A program made the translations under genes and the position numbers. This document shows, one piece after another, positions 62,401 through 64,000 of a DNA stretch of 64,000 bases. The notes under the pieces were generated by a model. That model saw nothing but the letters and a program-made list of their open reading frames with translations. It made no database searches and was not told the origin of the DNA. Numbering within the stretch: the stretch's first letter is position 1; each line of letters begins with the position of its first letter. Origin of the DNA: Clostridiales bacterium (GTDB lineage: Bacteria; Bacillota; Clostridia; Oscillospirales; Acutalibacteraceae); the NCBI GenBank assembly GCA_012839185.1, contig DUNU01000002.1:124001-188000 (forward strand), read 5' to 3'.

Positions 62401-64000
62401 AAGTGGAAGTTAGGTTGATAACACCAACCTTATCGGCAACAGTGTCGCCTGCAACAAGACCGGTTGTTCTGTAACCGTAGGTCGGAGGATTGTTGCCGTA
62501 TTCAACGGAAGCGTTATTTGCCTGAATAATAAGAACTCTCTTGTTTACACGAAGTACACAATCGGCAACTGAAGTAAATGTATAGTTATTTGCCATAAGT
62601 CCCTGAGACCAAGTGATGTTATAATCACCTGCAGGGTCGCCCTTTTCATAGCCGCCGTAGTCAACGATTGTCGGGAGATCACCTTGAAGAACGAAGCCTT
62701 CAGAAGTACATGTCTGACCGATAACCGTAATATATTCGGCTGTGGGGGATGAGGGATTTACATCGGTAAATCCGGTAAATGTATATGTAAATGCAGGAAC
62801 ATCATCACCATAAGAAATTGTAGGACTGGTTACGGCAACCATAATCTCTCTCTTTTGTACCGTAACTGTCAAAGTACGGGTGGCAGTTGCATAGTTAGTG
62901 CTGTCGGGATAGAAAGTAGCGGTATAGCCGTAGTTATTAACCTGAGGAACAATAGAAGCGGCATCCGTCGTAAACTTCCATACACCGGGAGTTTCGCCGT
63001 CGGCACTTGATGCAATAATTTCACCGTAGTGGTTAAACAATGTCTTTGTTGAGTCGTAAACAATTGTCGAAAGGGTGGGATTGGCAACCGTGGGAGCCTT
63101 CTGTAAAATGTCTACTCTCAATGATGTTCTGTTTGTAACAGTTTCAATTTCGTAGTTACCTGCTTTTGGACCGGAGAGAGTAGGAATGGAGAATGTTACA
63201 AGCAGGTTTTCACCGACATCTCCGGGAACACCTCCGGGAGGAGCAGCAACAGTACCGATAACGTTATTGACGATAAGGTCTGCACCTACGGGGTCAACCG
63301 CATTGACTACATGGTCATTGGGGAAGCGAACTGTAATATCCGCAGAGCCTTCAATATATGCTCTGTTATCGGCAACAGCCGTTACAACGATAAGACGCTT
63401 GACAATCTGCAAGTTGGAAACGGAATAAGTAACTGTGTAGTTGTCAAGGTCGCCCTGACCGGTAACTTCATAAGTGCCGACAGGCGTGGAGCTGGAATAG
63501 TCGCTCCAAACACCGCCAATCTTAACTACAAGACGCTCGGAGATTTCGGAAACAACAGCCGTCTTATAAGCCGGATTTGAACCGAATGCAAGTCCCATTC
63601 CGCCGATATTTACGTCATCATTTGAATAGGGGTTGTCTTCGCCGTAAGTATTCGTCTTTGCGGCGAAGGTTACGGTAATTGACCTCTTATTGGCTGTTAC
63701 ATAGACCTGCATGCTGGTAGGAGCAAAGTTATTAGCAGTAGAACCTGTGGGTGTCCAGTTAAGTGTTGCTGTATAAGTTCCGTCAACCGGAGCAACATAA
63801 TGGTCGGGATTTGCAAATGAGAAAGTACCCGAGCCGGGAGGAACGGCACAAACTGCCGGGTCAACGGTTGCAGCATAATCGGAAATATTAATATCCGAGA
63901 GTTTTGCACCGTAAACAATTGTCTGAGTGGTCGGACCGGTCAATGTGGGCGTACGCTTGTTGATAATAAGTCGGAATGTATATGTACCGCCAAGAATATT
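59405..64000 (-). CDS. Giant surface protein with tandem MBG, YDG and Ig-like repeats, N-terminus outside the window
   Basis: The frame is open from the window edge to the stop codon and covers the last 1,531 residues. It is built of about 16 domains of 70-100 residues. MBG type domains have VTYGDPIPTLTY-like starts and end in Thr-Val-Asn-Lys. YDG type domains have DKVYDGKTSATID and AKKNYEI. Ig-like units end in FTPTDYINYETVTR-type strands. Two longer Ig-like units precede the middle and the end. The last 26 residues (KLSFWERIRIWWYRILAAIT, then ALFDNF) are an aromatic amphipathic helix. No LPXTG is present. Likely role: cell-surface adhesion or shell protein. Confidence 0.85.
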   Translation of the reverse strand, partial: NILGGTYTFRLIINKRTPTLTGPTTQTIVYGAKLSDINISDYAATVDPAVCAVPPGSGTFSFANPDHYVAPVDGTYTATLNWTPTGSTANNFAPTSMQVYVTANKRSITVTFAAKTNTYGEDNPYSNDDVNIGGMGLAFGSNPAYKTAVVSEISERLVVKIGGVWSDYSSSTPVGTYEVTGQGDLDNYTVTYSVSNLQIVKRLIVVTAVADNRAYIEGSADITVRFPNDHVVNAVDPVGADLIVNNVIGTVAAPPGGVPGDVGENLLVTFSIPTLSGPKAGNYEIETVTNRTSLRVDILQKAPTVANPTLSTIVYDSTKTLFNHYGEIIASSADGETPGVWKFTTDAASIVPQVNNYGYTATFYPDSTNYATATRTLTVTVQKREIMVAVTSPTISYGDDVPAFTYTFTGFTDVNPSSPTAEYITVIGQTCTSEGFVLQGDLPTIVDYGGYEKGDPAGDYNITWSQGLMANNYTFTSVADCVLRVNKRVLIIQANNASVEYGNNPPTYGYRTTGLVAGDTVADKVGVINLTSTYAAGSPVVTAGYPITVVELPEDNDYYTFQYVNGKLTVTKAILTVTADNKTVTYGDPIPTLTYQITGWKLSDGSNPSDFVTGTPGLTTEYTPGKPVDETYAIYVNVAPCTSQNYALVPSHGTITVNKATPTVSEWPTVAVVNGDSLADASVMGGSSSVSGIFAFQNPDAVPQFNGSHDFEMIFTPHNDNYISLAHTITVVVNPREVSGIPGIEGSLMVGEEVAVITSSLNPTSYSSYDRFEWYIGGVLVHTATTYTFTEADKGKTVTVVAIGDDTMGYTGSRTYTTDDKVTAAMDKPVKEQLGYTIPDDVIYDGQTHDIAVYKLEPRYGDITVLYNGSTTLPKAAGDYAITVNIGSSAYYGAVSGMYLGTFTIEKAPLYLTFTARDKVYDGKTSATIDAGTISIVGRIGTDDVNINLDSAIYKFASPAAGDHDIIVTGAYLTGIAKKNYEITINDVTATIEPKQVTAEAATVTRAYDPAKNYVDLTFSNITGVLNADKSNFSLVNGRGYLVHNGASNDAALSYVDFDISGSAAYNYEVTITNEESLYGIITKAVPAYTVPTPDTVVYSGTQTLAQIPLGPGWTWSSPTTIPTVLVGTYKAVFTPADTANYTTVQADINLSVTKAEAIITVNPIVITYGDIRPAFTVSTAGFSGQDSLATCGGLLKFATDYHQYDPVGNYYASADSSTLFSPNYNFVYEDAIIQVNPRELTVTPMAVNRGYIPGGGEDSYSVTVNFTNFAGKARANDDVSLVTASTVGTINDCNAGTRSVMYTAPAITGSAAGNYYLTIINPAIAVEITKIQPTDYQFPIEATIEFGSSLAYAEFAGESGDGTFSFADPTFIPSAVGTYNTYEVIFTPTDYINYETVTRIVRLVVTENYLTPAVTITGSFYVGNTVNASVSGLSAAAISGGYVQYTWYRIDVETDTIVAVIGDGTDRYVITEEDKGFKLRVDISLISPFAGEATNTTARPVEEQKLSFWERIRIWWYRILAAITALFDNF

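Overview
The window is a stretch of a Bacillota (Clostridia) chromosome, most likely from an uncultured gut or rumen member of the Oscillospiraceae/Ruminococcaceae type. The grounds are the gene orders (ylxM-ffh-rpsP-khpA, trmK, zapA, pheST), near-consensus AGGAGG ribosome binding sites, classical sigma-A promoters (TTGACA-17-TATAAT) and the stock of glycan-degrading enzymes. No tRNA, CRISPR array or insertion sequence was seen. The only rRNA gene is an isolated 5S gene.

Layout. 1-4.1 kb: start of maf, then nrnA, rbfA, gltX and a membrane-anchored GDPD phosphodiesterase, all on the minus strand. 4.1-9.2 kb: F-type ATP synthase operon atpIBEFHAG, lacking atpD and atpC. 9.5-12.8 kb: a sialidase converging on a PHP-family metallohydrolase. 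12.9-14.1 kb: a phage-type amidase and two very small genes with a structured leader. 14.2-21.1 kb: HAD phosphatase, GH2 enzyme, NUDIX hydrolase, the missing atpC and atpD, and a GPH/MFS sugar transporter with an extra cytoplasmic domain. 21.2-23.6 kb: a membrane protein, a lipid kinase, a small orphan protein and the 5S rRNA. 23.6-32.7 kb: GH3 enzyme, a poorly known cluster (unknown protein, acetyltransferase, DUF2971), eda and kdgK, divergent fucI, and two tandem amphipathic peptide genes. 32.8-38.8 kb: a phage packaging-and-head module (TerS, TerL, portal, protease, capsid, connectors) with no tail, replication, integration or lysis genes, preceded by two tandem-repeat arrays. 39-42 kb: GH5 enzyme, dut, zapA, nagB. 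42.2-51.2 kb: glycosyltransferase, ileS, DUF1858 protein, trmK, acetyltransferase, pheST. 51.3-53.6 kb: GH31 enzyme. 53.7-59.2 kb: khpA-rpsP-ffh-ylxM, then a tightly coupled operon of ribF, a HAD phosphatase, an amidohydrolase and a secreted alpha/beta hydrolase. 59.4-64 kb: the C-terminal 1,531 residues of a giant MBG/YDG/Ig-like repeat surface protein that runs off the window.

How it fits together. GH2, GH3, GH5, GH31 and GH33 enzymes all lack signal peptides. With the GPH transporter, nagB, fucI and kdgK-eda they fit a cell that imports glycan fragments, including mucin-type sugars (sialic acid, fucose, amino sugars), and breaks them down inside. The ATP synthase c subunit carries the two-carboxylate pattern of sodium-coupled rotors, so sodium energetics are plausible.

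Most unusual points. The head-only phage module has the same 15-base promoter signature as the amidase gene 25 kb away, and repeat arrays beside terS that could be a packaging or control site. This may be a satellite-like (capsid-forming PICI type) or domesticated particle system. The amphipathic peptide pair, the split atp operon with a tail-less epsilon subunit, and the small two-gene operon with a hairpin leader also deserve attention.
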